This document shows, piece after piece, positions 28,097 to 36,713 of a stretch of 64,000 nt of DNA. The translations under genes and the position numbers were made by a program. Each line of letters starts with the position of its first letter. Within the stretch, counting starts at the first letter, position 1. The stretch is from Bradyrhizobium sp. AT1 (GTDB lineage Bacteria; Pseudomonadota; Alphaproteobacteria; Rhizobiales; Xanthobacteraceae), in the NCBI RefSeq assembly GCF_001590795.1, contig NZ_JXDL01000001.1:3361796-3425795 (forward strand), given 5' to 3'. The notes beneath the pieces were generated by a model. That model had not been told where the DNA came from, did no database searches, and worked only from the letters and a program-made list of their open reading frames with translations.

Positions 28097-29181
28097 CAGA
28101 CGGCTCCCTCGACCAGAAGGCTGTCGGCATAGACGTGAACATGCGACGGATCGAATTTCAGTCCGGCCATGCCGTCGGATGACGTGAAGCCGGCAGGCGC
28201 GCGCGCGGCCAGCTTGGCCTCGCCGACGCGGACGCGCGCGAAGCGGATACGGCCGAGATCGTCGACACGCTCGATCTTCGACGTGAGCAGGCCCGGTGCC
28301 GGCGTGACGGCGTCGACGAATTCGGGACGCACGCCGATTTCGATCTTCGCACCTGCCGGAAGGTTGTCATAGCTGCGGTTGAGCGCGATGACGTGGCCGT
28401 CGATGCGCGCCTCGCGTCCCCTCACCTCCGCCGGCAGGATGTTCATGCCGGGCGAGCCGATGAAATAGCCGACGAAGGTGTGCGCCGGCTTGTCGAACAG
28501 CTCGGCCGGGGTGCCGCTCTGCACCACGCGGCCGTCATGCATGACGACGACGGTGTCGGCGAAGGTCAGCGCCTCGGTCTGGTCGTGGGTGACGTAGATC
28601 ATCGTGAGGTCGAGCTCGCGATGCAGCGCCTTCAGCTTCGAGCGCAGCTGCCATTTCAGCTCGGGATCGATCACCGTCAGCGGCTCGTCGAACAGCACGG
28701 CGGCAACGTCGGAGCGGACGAGACCGCGGCCGAGCGAGATCTTCTGCTTGGCGTCCGCCGTGAGCCGCGTCGCCTTGCGGTTCAGATAGGGTTCGAGATC
28801 GAGCAGGCGGCCGATCTCGGCAACGCGCTTGTCGATCTCGGCCTTCGGCACGCCGCGGTTCTTCAGCGGAAAAGCCAAATTCTGTCCGACCGTCATGGTG
28901 TCGTAGATCACCGGAAACTGGAACACCTGGGCGATGTTGCGCTTCTGGGTTGACAGCGGTGTGATGTCCTGGCCGTCGAACAGGATTTTCCCGCGCGACG
29001 GCGTGATGATGCCGGAGATGACGTTGAGCAGCGTGGTCTTGCCGCAGCCGCTTGGGCCGAGCAGGGCATAGGCGCCGCCCTGCCGCCAGGTCATGGTCAC
29101 CGGCTTCAGCGCAAAGCTGTCCTGCGGCGCATCGTTGCCGCCGTAGGAATGGGCGAGATCGACGAGATCAATGCGGGCCAT
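28096..29181 (-). CDS. glpT: Glycerol ABC transporter ATPase with degenerate signature motif
   Basis: A 361-residue nucleotide-binding subunit. Walker A is GPSGCGKT (42-49), Walker B ends DE (165-166) and the switch histidine is His199 in VTHDQ. The ABC signature, normally LSGGQ, is LTADAKQ (140-146), and the D-loop reads LTVID. A C-terminal TOBE/MalK-like regulatory domain follows residue 240. It lies 12 bases after glpS. The lost signature is expected to disable one of the two composite ATP sites. Confidence 0.9.
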
Positions 29182-29193
29182 GTCGCGCTCCCC

Positions 29194-30266
<1,073 letters not shown>

Positions 30267-30270
<4 letters not shown>

Positions 30271-31817
30271 GAGCGTCCTCCCGCTTCCAGCAGGGGACTT
30301 TGCGGCACAGCGTGGGTTGCAATCCAGTCGTCAAGCGCAGCGATCTCATCGGCAGATAGTCGCAGGCCGAGCTTGGAACGGCGCCAGACGACGTCCTCGG
30401 CGGTCACGGCCCATTCATTGGCCATGAGGTAGCGGACCTCGCGCTCGGTCAACGTCGCGCCAAAGGCCTGGCCGAGATCGTCCGATGATTTGGCGTCGCC
30501 GAGCAGCTTGATGGCCTTGGTGCCATAGGCGCGCGCGAGCCGCCTGGCGTGCTCGTGGCCGAGGAAGGGATAGCCGCGCTGCAGCTCGGCGATCAGGCCG
30601 TCGATGTCGGACACATTCATGTCGCCGCCGGGCAACGGCCATTTTCCGGTCCAGCCCTCCCGCGCTTTTGCGCTGCGAAGATAGGGCGCGAGCCGCTCCA
30701 GCGCCTCCTCGGCGAGGCGGCGATAGGTGGTGATCTTGCCGCCGTAGATCGACAGCAGCGGCACGCCGCCGGGCGTGTCGAGTTCGAACACGTAGTCCCG
30801 CGTCGCCGCCTTGGCTTCGCTGGCGCCGTCGTCATAGAGCGGCCGCACACCGGAATAGGTCCAGACCACGTCGTCCTGCGTCACGGGCTTCGCCAGATAT
30901 TCGCTCGCAGCGGTGCAGAGATACTGGATCTCCTCCTGCGTCGCCTTCACCTTGGCGGGATCGCCGTCATAGTCGCGATCCGTGGTGCCGATCAGCGTAA
31001 AGTCGTCCTGGTACGGGATCACGAAGATGATGCGGCCGTCCGCGTTCTGGAACATGTAGGCGCGGTCGTGGGCGTAGAGCTTTCGGACCACGATGTGCGA
31101 GCCCTGCACCAGTCGCACCTTGGCCTTCGCGTTGACGCCGGCGCCGCGGCCGAGCACGTCCTCGACCCAGGGGCCGCCGGCATTGACCAGCGCCTTCGCC
31201 TGGATCTGCGAGCGCTCGCCGGTCAGCGTGTTGACCATGCCGACGGTCCACAGACCATTGGCCTGGCGGATCTCGGTGGCGCGGGTGCGGGTACGGATCT
31301 CGGCGCCCTTGTCGGCGGCATCACGTGCGTTGAGCACGACGAGACGGGCGTCATCGACGAAGCAGTCGGAATATTCGAAGGCCCGGCTGTAGCGATTCGG
31401 GATCAGCGGCTTGCCGACCTCGTCGCGGCCAAGATCGACCGAGCGCGTGGCGGGCAGCAGGTGACGGCCGCCGATGTGGTCATAGAGGAAGAGGCCGAGA
31501 CGCAGCAGCCAGGCCGGCCGAAGACCGGCGTGATGCGGCAAGACGAAACGCAGGGGGCGGATGATGTGGGGCGCGATGCCCCAGAGGATCTCGCGTTCGA
31601 TCAGTGCCTCGCGGACCAGCCGAAACTCGTAATATTCGAGATAGCGCAGGCCGCCATGCACCAGCTTGGTCGACCAGGACGATGTCCCGCTCGCCAGATC
31701 GTTCATTTCGCACAGGAAAACGGAATTGCCGCGGCCCACGGCATCACGCGCGATGCCGCAACCGTTCACACCGCCTCCAATGATGGCGAGGTCGAAAATA
31801 CGCTCCAACAGACGCAT
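30267..31817 (-). CDS. glpD: Aerobic glycerol-3-phosphate dehydrogenase
   Basis: Oxidises sn-glycerol-3-phosphate to dihydroxyacetone phosphate at the membrane, passing electrons to quinone. The 516-residue protein begins with the FAD-binding GGGVNG (14-19) and contains GTSSWSTKLVHGGLRYLE (in pieces), typical of GlpD, with a C-terminal helical domain. It is the first gene of the glycerol transport operon, so uptake and the second catabolic step are coexpressed. Glycerol kinase is not in the window. A GGGGG ribosome site precedes the ATG. Confidence 0.95.
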
Positions 31818-31827
31818 CCCCCGAACG

Positions 31828-31847
31828 CCGCTCGTTCCTTCGAGCGG
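31828..31847 (-). promoter_or_regulatory. 5' leader hairpin of glpD with purine-rich loop
   Basis: On the minus strand CCGCTCG-AAGGAA-CGAGCGG gives a 7-base stem with a 6-base AAGGAA loop, 11-30 bases upstream of the glpD start. It may stabilise the leader or present a decoy ribosome site. Confidence 0.45.
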
Positions 31848-31850
31848 TTA

Positions 31851-31887
31851 CTTTCGTTTTTGATTAGATCACACCGAAAAACGAAAG
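31851..31887 (-). promoter_or_regulatory. Probable GlpR operator upstream of glpD
   Basis: A perfect 11-base inverted repeat: CTTTCGTTTTT at 31851-31861 and AAAAACGAAAG at 31877-31887, 15 bases apart. TTTCG-type repeats are known DeoR/GlpR recognition elements. More GAAAG units follow at 31894-31918. It lies 34-70 bases upstream of glpD. Confidence 0.7.
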
Positions 31888-32039
31888 CAAGATGAAAGAG
31901 GGGCGAAGGAAAGCGAAAGAGGAACATTTTTGGGGGCAATTCGGCGAGGGAAAAGGCAGAAGCGAGGGCAAGTTTGAAGGCAAATGGTTCGGTTGCGCGG
32001 CAAGAGCCGTTTGGCTCCTCTCCGTCGGCCGGTTAGCAC

Positions 32040-32068
32040 TTGAAAGTAGAAACTTCTCTACATATCAT
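32040..32068 (+). promoter_or_regulatory. Promoter with internal operator for the toxin-antitoxin pair
   Basis: TTGAAA at 32040-32045 and TATCAT at 32063-32068 are spaced by 17 bases. The inverted repeat GTAGA-N6-TCTAC (32046-32061) fills the spacer. Binding there would block polymerase, the standard autoregulation of type II antitoxins. Confidence 0.65.
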
Positions 32069-32105
32069 CTACCCGAAGCATTGTGGCCGCAAGAAAGTAC
32101 AGAGG

Positions 32106-32357
32106 ATGGTGACCACCCTGACCAGCCGAGAGTTCAACCAGGATACAAGCGGCGCCAAGAAGGCGGCCTCGAAGGGGCCTGTCTTCATCACCGACCGCGG
32201 CCGTCCGGCACATGTCCTGCTGAGCATCGAAGATTATCTGCGCCTGAGCGGCGGACACATGAGCCTCGCCGAAGCTCTGGCGCAGCCGAACGCGGACTTC
32301 GAGTTCGATCCGCCCCGCATCAGCGGTGGAATCTCCAGGCCCGCCGATCTCGACTGA
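32106..32357 (+). CDS. Phd/YefM-type antitoxin
   Basis: An 83-residue antitoxin. The N-terminal DNA-binding part reads TSREFNQDTSGAKKAA and PVFITDRGRPAHVLLSIEDYLRL, the Phd/YefM pattern; the C-terminal arm would wrap the toxin. A GTG at 32109 has better spacing from GAGG and may be the true start. The stop overlaps the toxin's ATG as TGATG. Its codon use and base composition look less GC-rich than the neighbours, consistent with acquisition. It should repress its own promoter together with the toxin. Confidence 0.88.
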   Translation: MVTTLTSREFNQDTSGAKKAASKGPVFITDRGRPAHVLLSIEDYLRLSGGHMSLAEALAQPNADFEFDPPRISGGISRPADLD

Positions 32358-32779
32358 TGTTTCTGTTGGACACCAATGTTGTCTCAGAACTGAGGCGACC
32401 GGATAAGGCTGACCGCAACGTCCTCGCTTGGGCCAATGCAGTGCCCGCTGCGAGTTTCTTCGTGTCAGCTATCTCGATTCTTGAAATTGAGGTTGGCGCG
32501 CGTCTGATCGCTCGTAAGGACGCCGTGCAAGGTGCGATCCTGCGCGACTGGATCGATGATCATATTCTGGCCCGCTTCGAGGGACGAATCCTGGCGATCG
32601 ATACGGTCGTGGCACAGCGTTGCGCGCAATTGCACGTTCCCAACCCACGGGCTGAGCGCGACGCCCTCATTGCCGCGACCGCGCTTGTTCACAGTTTGAC
32701 GGTCGTTACGCGTAGTGTGGCGGATTTCGAACCAACAGGCGTGACATTGCTCAACCCATGGGAGGCGCTTGAGCCCTAG
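32357..32779 (+). CDS. PIN-domain toxin, VapC/FitB type
   Basis: A 140-residue PIN ribonuclease toxin. The acidic residues expected for metal binding are present: Asp5 (FLLDTNVVSE), Glu43, Asp102 (RDALIAATA) and Asp123 (VADF). Such toxins cleave tRNA or rRNA when the antitoxin is lost. It is translationally coupled to the antitoxin. Its stop TAG overlaps the glpR stop on the other strand within CTAG, so the pair is packed tightly against glpR. Confidence 0.9.
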   Translation: MFLLDTNVVSELRRPDKADRNVLAWANAVPAASFFVSAISILEIEVGARLIARKDAVQGAILRDWIDDHILARFEGRILAIDTVVAQRCAQLHVPNPRAERDALIAATALVHSLTVVTRSVADFEPTGVTLLNPWEALEP

Positions 32780-33621
32780 CGCAGCCTTACCACTGGCGCG
32801 GCTTCAGGGGCCGCATCCTGTACCTCGGCCGGCGCATCGTCGATCTCCGCGCCCTTCGGCATTGCCGCCATCACCTCGATCCCCTTGCTGTGGCAGATGG
32901 TGGCGAGGCGCTCAGGCAGCTCCTGGTCGGTGACGAAGGTCTGGATCTGCGTGATATGCGCGATGCGGACCGGCGCGCTGCGGCGCAGCTTGGTGGAATC
33001 TGCAACCAGCATCACGCTGCGGGCATTGGCGATGATGGCCTGTGCGACCTGCACCTCGCGATAGTCGAAGTCGAGCAACGCGCCCTCCTCGTCGATCGCG
33101 GACGCGCCGATGATGGCATAGTCCACCTTGAACTGGCCGATCAGCTGCGTCGCGGTCGAGCCGACCACGGCGCCGTCGGCGCGCCGCACCGTGCCGCCGG
33201 CCACCACCACCTCGATGCGGGGATGGCGGTAGAGCAGCATGGCGACGTTGAGATTGTTGGTGATGACGAGCAAATCCTCGTGCGAGGTCAGCGCGCTCGC
33301 GACCTCCTCGGTCGTGGTGCCGATGTTGATGAACAGCGAGCAACCGTTCGGGATCAGCGATGCGGCGGCAGCTCCAATCGCCTTCTTCTCGTCAGCGGCG
33401 ACAAAGCGGCGCGCCTCGTAGGCGAGGTTTTCGACGCCGGAGGCGATGATGGCGCCGCCATGGATGCGGGTCAGCGATCTCCGCTCGCAGAGATCGTTGA
33501 GATCCTTGCGGATGGTCTGCGCCGAAACCTCGAACCGGCGCGCGAGCTCCTCGACCATGACACGGCCGGAGGCACGCGCGATGTTGAGGATTTCGGCTTG
33601 GCGATGGGTCAGTCCGGTCAC
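32776..33621 (-). CDS. glpR: DeoR-family repressor, probable glycerol regulator GlpR
   Basis: A 281-residue repressor with an N-terminal DeoR helix-turn-helix (VEELARRFEVSAQTIRKDL) and RIHGGA, and a C-terminal phosphosugar-sensing DeoR domain. It starts with GTG. In this family glycerol-3-phosphate usually relieves repression. It lies in the same direction as, and about 950 bases upstream of, glpD, with the toxin-antitoxin pair between. The 11-base inverted repeat in front of glpD is its most likely target. The C-terminus is an alanine/proline-rich tail. Confidence 0.85.
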   Translation of the reverse strand: MTGLTHRQAEILNIARASGRVMVEELARRFEVSAQTIRKDLNDLCERRSLTRIHGGAIIASGVENLAYEARRFVAADEKKAIGAAAASLIPNGCSLFINIGTTTEEVASALTSHEDLLVITNNLNVAMLLYRHPRIEVVVAGGTVRRADGAVVGSTATQLIGQFKVDYAIIGASAIDEEGALLDFDYREVQVAQAIIANARSVMLVADSTKLRRSAPVRIAHITQIQTFVTDQELPERLATICHSKGIEVMAAMPKGAEIDDAPAEVQDAAPEAAPVVRLR

Positions 33622-33712
33622 GGCAACGGCCTCAAATCAGAATGCTGTATGGTGCGGCGGTTCACGGTTGCGGTCAATCCGCACACCGATCACGGTTAAC
33701 GGATGAAAGCTC

Positions 33713-34399
33713 TCACCATTCCATGACGCTTGCGAGACGCGCCAGCAGGTCCGGATCGTCGAAGGCGCTGGCGGAAGCGACCGCGCCGGCCGCAACGAGG
33801 TCGGCATGACCGAGGCTGGTCCGGACGCCGATGGTCGGAATGCCGGCCGCCGCGGCCGATTGCACGCCGGTGCGGGAGTCCTCGAAGGCGATCGAAGCCT
33901 CCGCCCTCGCGCCGACGAAACGCAGCCCTTCCTGATAGGGCAACGGATGCGGCTTGCCGTGCGGCAGCTCGGCGCCGATCACGAGCGCCTTGAAGCGATG
34001 CGCGATGCCGAGGCCGGAGAGCAACAGCTCGGCGTTGAGACGCGGCGCATTGGTCACGGCCACCATGGGAATGCCGGCCACGTCCGCCCGGTCGAGCAGC
34101 GCCATCAGGCCCGGGAGCGGCACGATCTGCCCGGCCACCAGCGTACGGAAGACCTCCTCTTTCTCGTCGAGGATCAGGGCACGCCGCTCCGGCGCCTCGT
34201 GGGACAGAAAGCGCTCGCCGATCGCAACATTGGCGAAGCCTTGCAGCTCCCTTGAGAAGCGCGCGTGGTCGAAGACATGACCGTGCGGACCGAGGACCTG
34301 GTTGAACGCCTTCAAGTGCAGCGGGTCGGTGTCGGCAAGCGTGCCGTCGATGTCGAACAGCAATGCCCTGCCCGTCGCTTCCGTTGTGGCTTCGATCAT
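33713..34399 (-). CDS. HAD-superfamily phosphatase
   Basis: A 228-residue phosphohydrolase. Motif I is FDIDGTLADTD with Asp16 as nucleophile and Asp18 as acid/base; motif II is VTNAPR; motif III the lysine in LPHGKPHPLPY; motif IV the FEDS. An alpha-helical cap lies between motifs I and II, so it is subclass I, like phosphoglycolate or sugar phosphatases. It lies 91 bases upstream of glpR in the same direction, but joint regulation with glycerol genes is speculative. Confidence 0.9.
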   Translation of the reverse strand: MIEATTEATGRALLFDIDGTLADTDPLHLKAFNQVLGPHGHVFDHARFSRELQGFANVAIGERFLSHEAPERRALILDEKEEVFRTLVAGQIVPLPGLMALLDRADVAGIPMVAVTNAPRLNAELLLSGLGIAHRFKALVIGAELPHGKPHPLPYQEGLRFVGARAEASIAFEDSRTGVQSAAAAGIPTIGVRTSLGHADLVAAGAVASASAFDDPDLLARLASVMEW

Positions 34400-34553
34400 T
34401 TCCGTACTTTCCCAAATCCGCGGCGCATCGATGCGCGAGACGTATCAATATGGCTTCAACCGCGCAATGACGCATGCACATGGCATCGATGTGACACTCG
34501 ACAAAGTCGCGCGCGGCTGCAACACTCGGTGCAAGATCAAAAAGGAGGAAACG

Positions 34554-35006
34554 ATGACGATCAACCGACGCGATCTGGCTCTCTCGGCTCTTGCCGTCTC
34601 CACGCTTGCGCTCACGACACCGGCGCTCGCCGCATCAGTGGACGAGGATGCCGTGGCGAAGAAGGTCGAGGCCTTCCGCCTCGCCCAGATCGCGGCCGAT
34701 CCGAAGGCACTCGGCGCGCTGTGCTGGGACGATCTCAGCTACAGCCATTCCAGCGGCAAGGTCGAGGACAAAGCCACCTTCATCGCCAATGCGACCGACG
34801 GCAAGTCGAAATTCCTGTCGATCGAGTACAAGGACCCGACCATCAAGGTCGTCGGTCCAGCAGCGATCGTGCGCTTCCACTGGCTGGGCGAGCAGGAGAT
34901 GGCGGCCGATGGGAAGAAAGTGTCGACCAACCTTCACATCCTGATGAACTGGCAGAAGCAGGGCGACGAGTGGAAGCTGCTGTCGCGGGCAGCAACGAAG
35001 TTGTGA
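34554..35006 (+). CDS. Secreted NTF2-like (DUF4440) protein, copy 1
   Basis: A 150-residue protein preceded by a perfect AAGGAGG. It starts with a twin-arginine-like signal, NRRD then a hydrophobic stretch ending ALA-A near residue 27. The mature part is the NTF2-like fold of SnoaL/DUF4440 type (EAFRLAQIAADPKAL, DDLSYSHS, WKLLSR). No catalytic residues are certain. The downstream gene is a close paralogue that has lost this signal. Both also share their 5' leader, so they arose by tandem duplication. Confidence 0.85.
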   Translation: MTINRRDLALSALAVSTLALTTPALAASVDEDAVAKKVEAFRLAQIAADPKALGALCWDDLSYSHSSGKVEDKATFIANATDGKSKFLSIEYKDPTIKVVGPAAIVRFHWLGEQEMAADGKKVSTNLHILMNWQKQGDEWKLLSRAATKL

Positions 35007-35362
35007 TGACGACTCTTGCCCTCTCCCCTTGCGGGCCCCACAAGGGGAGAGGGTGGCTCGCCGCGCAGCGGCAGGAGGGGTGAATGGGTATGTCTCCCAG
35101 AACTCATTTCCATTAGAAGCGCGCCATATCCGAAGCTTTGCTTCAGCGTTCTCTTAAGGATGGTCGCCGGAGGCGACCTACGCCATCTTCACCCGCAAGG
35201 GAGAAGGAAAAGGCAGCTCCATCAAGGGCGGCAAAAAATTCCGACCATGCTTTGCGCGTCAGAATTCGCCGCTGCTGGCGCGACGCAGTGTGTTGCGACC
35301 TGCCGCCCGACAAAATCAATGCGACTGCAACAGTTCGCGCAAGATCAAGAAATGAGGATACC
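35007..35362. other. Intergenic region between the duplicated NTF2-like genes
   Basis: Contains a perfect 13-base inverted repeat at 35019-35031 and 35041-35053, right after copy 1, a hairpin GGTCGCC-GGA-GGCGACC at 35162-35178, and a leader (35309-35362) similar to that of copy 1 (34499-34553). No gene seen. Confidence 0.6.
35019..35053. repeat. Palindromic repeat (CCCTCTCCCCTTG family)
   Basis: CCCTCTCCCCTTG and CAAGGGGAGAGGG are perfect complements separated by nine bases. Related to elements at 5561 and 18748. Confidence 0.8.
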
Positions 35363-35755
35363 ATGACACTGGATCGCGATCATGCTGCCACGACGGACCA
35401 CGAGGCGGTGGCAAGGAACGTCGAGGCATTTCGTCTCGCCCAGATCGCGGCCGACCCGAAGGCGCTGAGCGCGCTCTGCGCGGATGATCTGAGCTACAGC
35501 CACTCCAACGGCTTCCTCGAAGACAAGGCAGCCTTCGTCGCCAACGCCACCGACGGCAAGACGCAGTTTCTGTCGATTACGTACAAGGACCCGACCATCA
35601 AGATCGTCGGCCCTGCCGCGATCGTGCGCTTCCATTGGCTGGCCGAGATGATGACCGGCGGACAGAAAGTGGCAAACAGCCTTCATATCCTGATGAACTG
35701 GCTGAAGCAGGGCGACGATTGGAAGCTGTTGTCGCGCTCCGCGACAAAACTGTGA
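35363..35755 (+). CDS. NTF2-like (DUF4440) protein, copy 2, without signal peptide
   Basis: A 130-residue paralogue of the gene ending at 35006. Nearly the whole domain is shared (VEAFRLAQIAADPKAL, YKDPTIK, AAIVRFHWL). The N-terminus keeps MTLDRD but lacks about 18 residues corresponding to the hydrophobic signal core, so this copy is predicted to stay in the cytoplasm. A GAGG lies eight bases upstream. A partial repeat element follows at 35764-35810. Function unknown. Confidence 0.85.
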   Translation: MTLDRDHAATTDHEAVARNVEAFRLAQIAADPKALSALCADDLSYSHSNGFLEDKAAFVANATDGKTQFLSITYKDPTIKIVGPAAIVRFHWLAEMMTGGQKVANSLHILMNWLKQGDDWKLLSRSATKL

Positions 35756-35881
35756 TGCGACGACCTATCCTCTCCCCTGGCGGGAGAGGGCGGCTCGCCA
35801 CGCAACGGCGACGCACAAGAGCAGAGTCCTCGGAAAAAGATTCCGACCTGCGCTCCGCGCGCCCCGGAATGACAGCGGCGC

Positions 35882-36073
35882 CTAAGCCGCTTCTTTCACA
35901 TCGCCGTTCACCAGCTTGCGCGCGGCGCGCTCGGCTTCGCGGGCGTTGCGGAAGAGCTGGCCTTCGAGACGATTGAACTGGTGGGACGAGGCGAAAAAGC
36001 AGTAGCCGCCCTGGCTGCGAACGACGATTCCCGCGGTCTGCGAGTTGACTTCGATGATGTAGCTGTCCGGCAT
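35882..36073 (-). CDS. Small conserved protein under EcfG control
   Basis: A 63-residue protein starting MPDSYIIEVNS, with alternating beta residues and a helical, basic second half (REAERAARKLVNG). I do not recognise the family. It is preceded by a textbook EcfG promoter with a leader of about 23-25 bases, so it should be a general stress response product. The longer frame to 36136 is excluded because the promoter lies inside it. Confidence 0.75.
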   Translation of the reverse strand: MPDSYIIEVNSQTAGIVVRSQGGYCFFASSHQFNRLEGQLFRNAREAERAARKLVNGDVKEAA

Positions 36074-36102
36074 GGCCCGTAGATTCCTCAGTGCGGGCAA
36101 AT

Positions 36103-36127
36103 AACGGCATCTCCGCCCAAAGGTTCC
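36103..36127 (-). promoter_or_regulatory. EcfG-type promoter for the 63-residue protein
   Basis: On the minus strand GGAAC (36127-36123) and CGTT (36106-36103) are separated by exactly 16 bases, the consensus of the alphaproteobacterial general stress sigma factor. Confidence 0.8.
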
Positions 36128-36295
36128 TGAAGGCAAATCAACCGTTTCTGACCCGAATCGACGTTCAATTCAGTACGCCGGGACCTCATCCGTTTTATGA
36201 CCCGTTCTTGGCAAAGCCGCGACGCGTCGACCCACATCAGCGCCGCGTTTCATCGGCTGCAAGCTTCGCGAGATGAGACGGACAGCCGCGCGCGG

Positions 36296-36706
36296 TCACG
36301 TCGCAATGGGCGCGTCGGTCGGGCGAACTTCCTGAGGGCGGCCATGCTCGTCGATCGAGACGTAGGTAAAATTCCCGTCGGTGACGAGAAACGGATGCTC
36401 CTCCCCGCGCCGCAACGCCCACGCCTCGAGATGCACGGTCATCGAAGTGCGGCCGACGCGGACGAGGTTGGCATAGACCGAGACAAGATCGCCCACATAG
36501 ACCGCCTTGCGAAAATTCATCGCTTCGATCGCAACCGTCACGGTGCGCGACTTCGCGGCTTTCGATGCAAACACGCCGCCGCCGACGTCCATCTGGCTGA
36601 GCAGCCAACCGCCAAAAATGTCGCCATTGGCGTTGGTGTCGGCGGGCATCGCGAGCGTACGGATGCAGAGATCGCCGCGCGGCGCGGTGTCGGACTTTTC
36701 GGTCAT
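36296..36706 (-). CDS. Acyl-CoA thioesterase, YciA type
   Basis: A 136-residue hotdog-fold enzyme that hydrolyses acyl-CoA to free acid and CoA. The typical run ANGDIFGGWLLSQMD contains the catalytic aspartate, followed by TVAIEAMNFRKAV and the VGDLV strand. It lies seven bases downstream of the fadJ-type gene in the same direction, so it is probably the last cistron of the beta-oxidation operon; a release of CoA during lipid turnover is the natural role. Confidence 0.9.
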   Translation of the reverse strand: MTEKSDTAPRGDLCIRTLAMPADTNANGDIFGGWLLSQMDVGGGVFASKAAKSRTVTVAIEAMNFRKAVYVGDLVSVYANLVRVGRTSMTVHLEAWALRRGEEHPFLVTDGNFTYVSIDEHGRPQEVRPTDAPIAT

Positions 36707-36713
36707 CTGTCTC

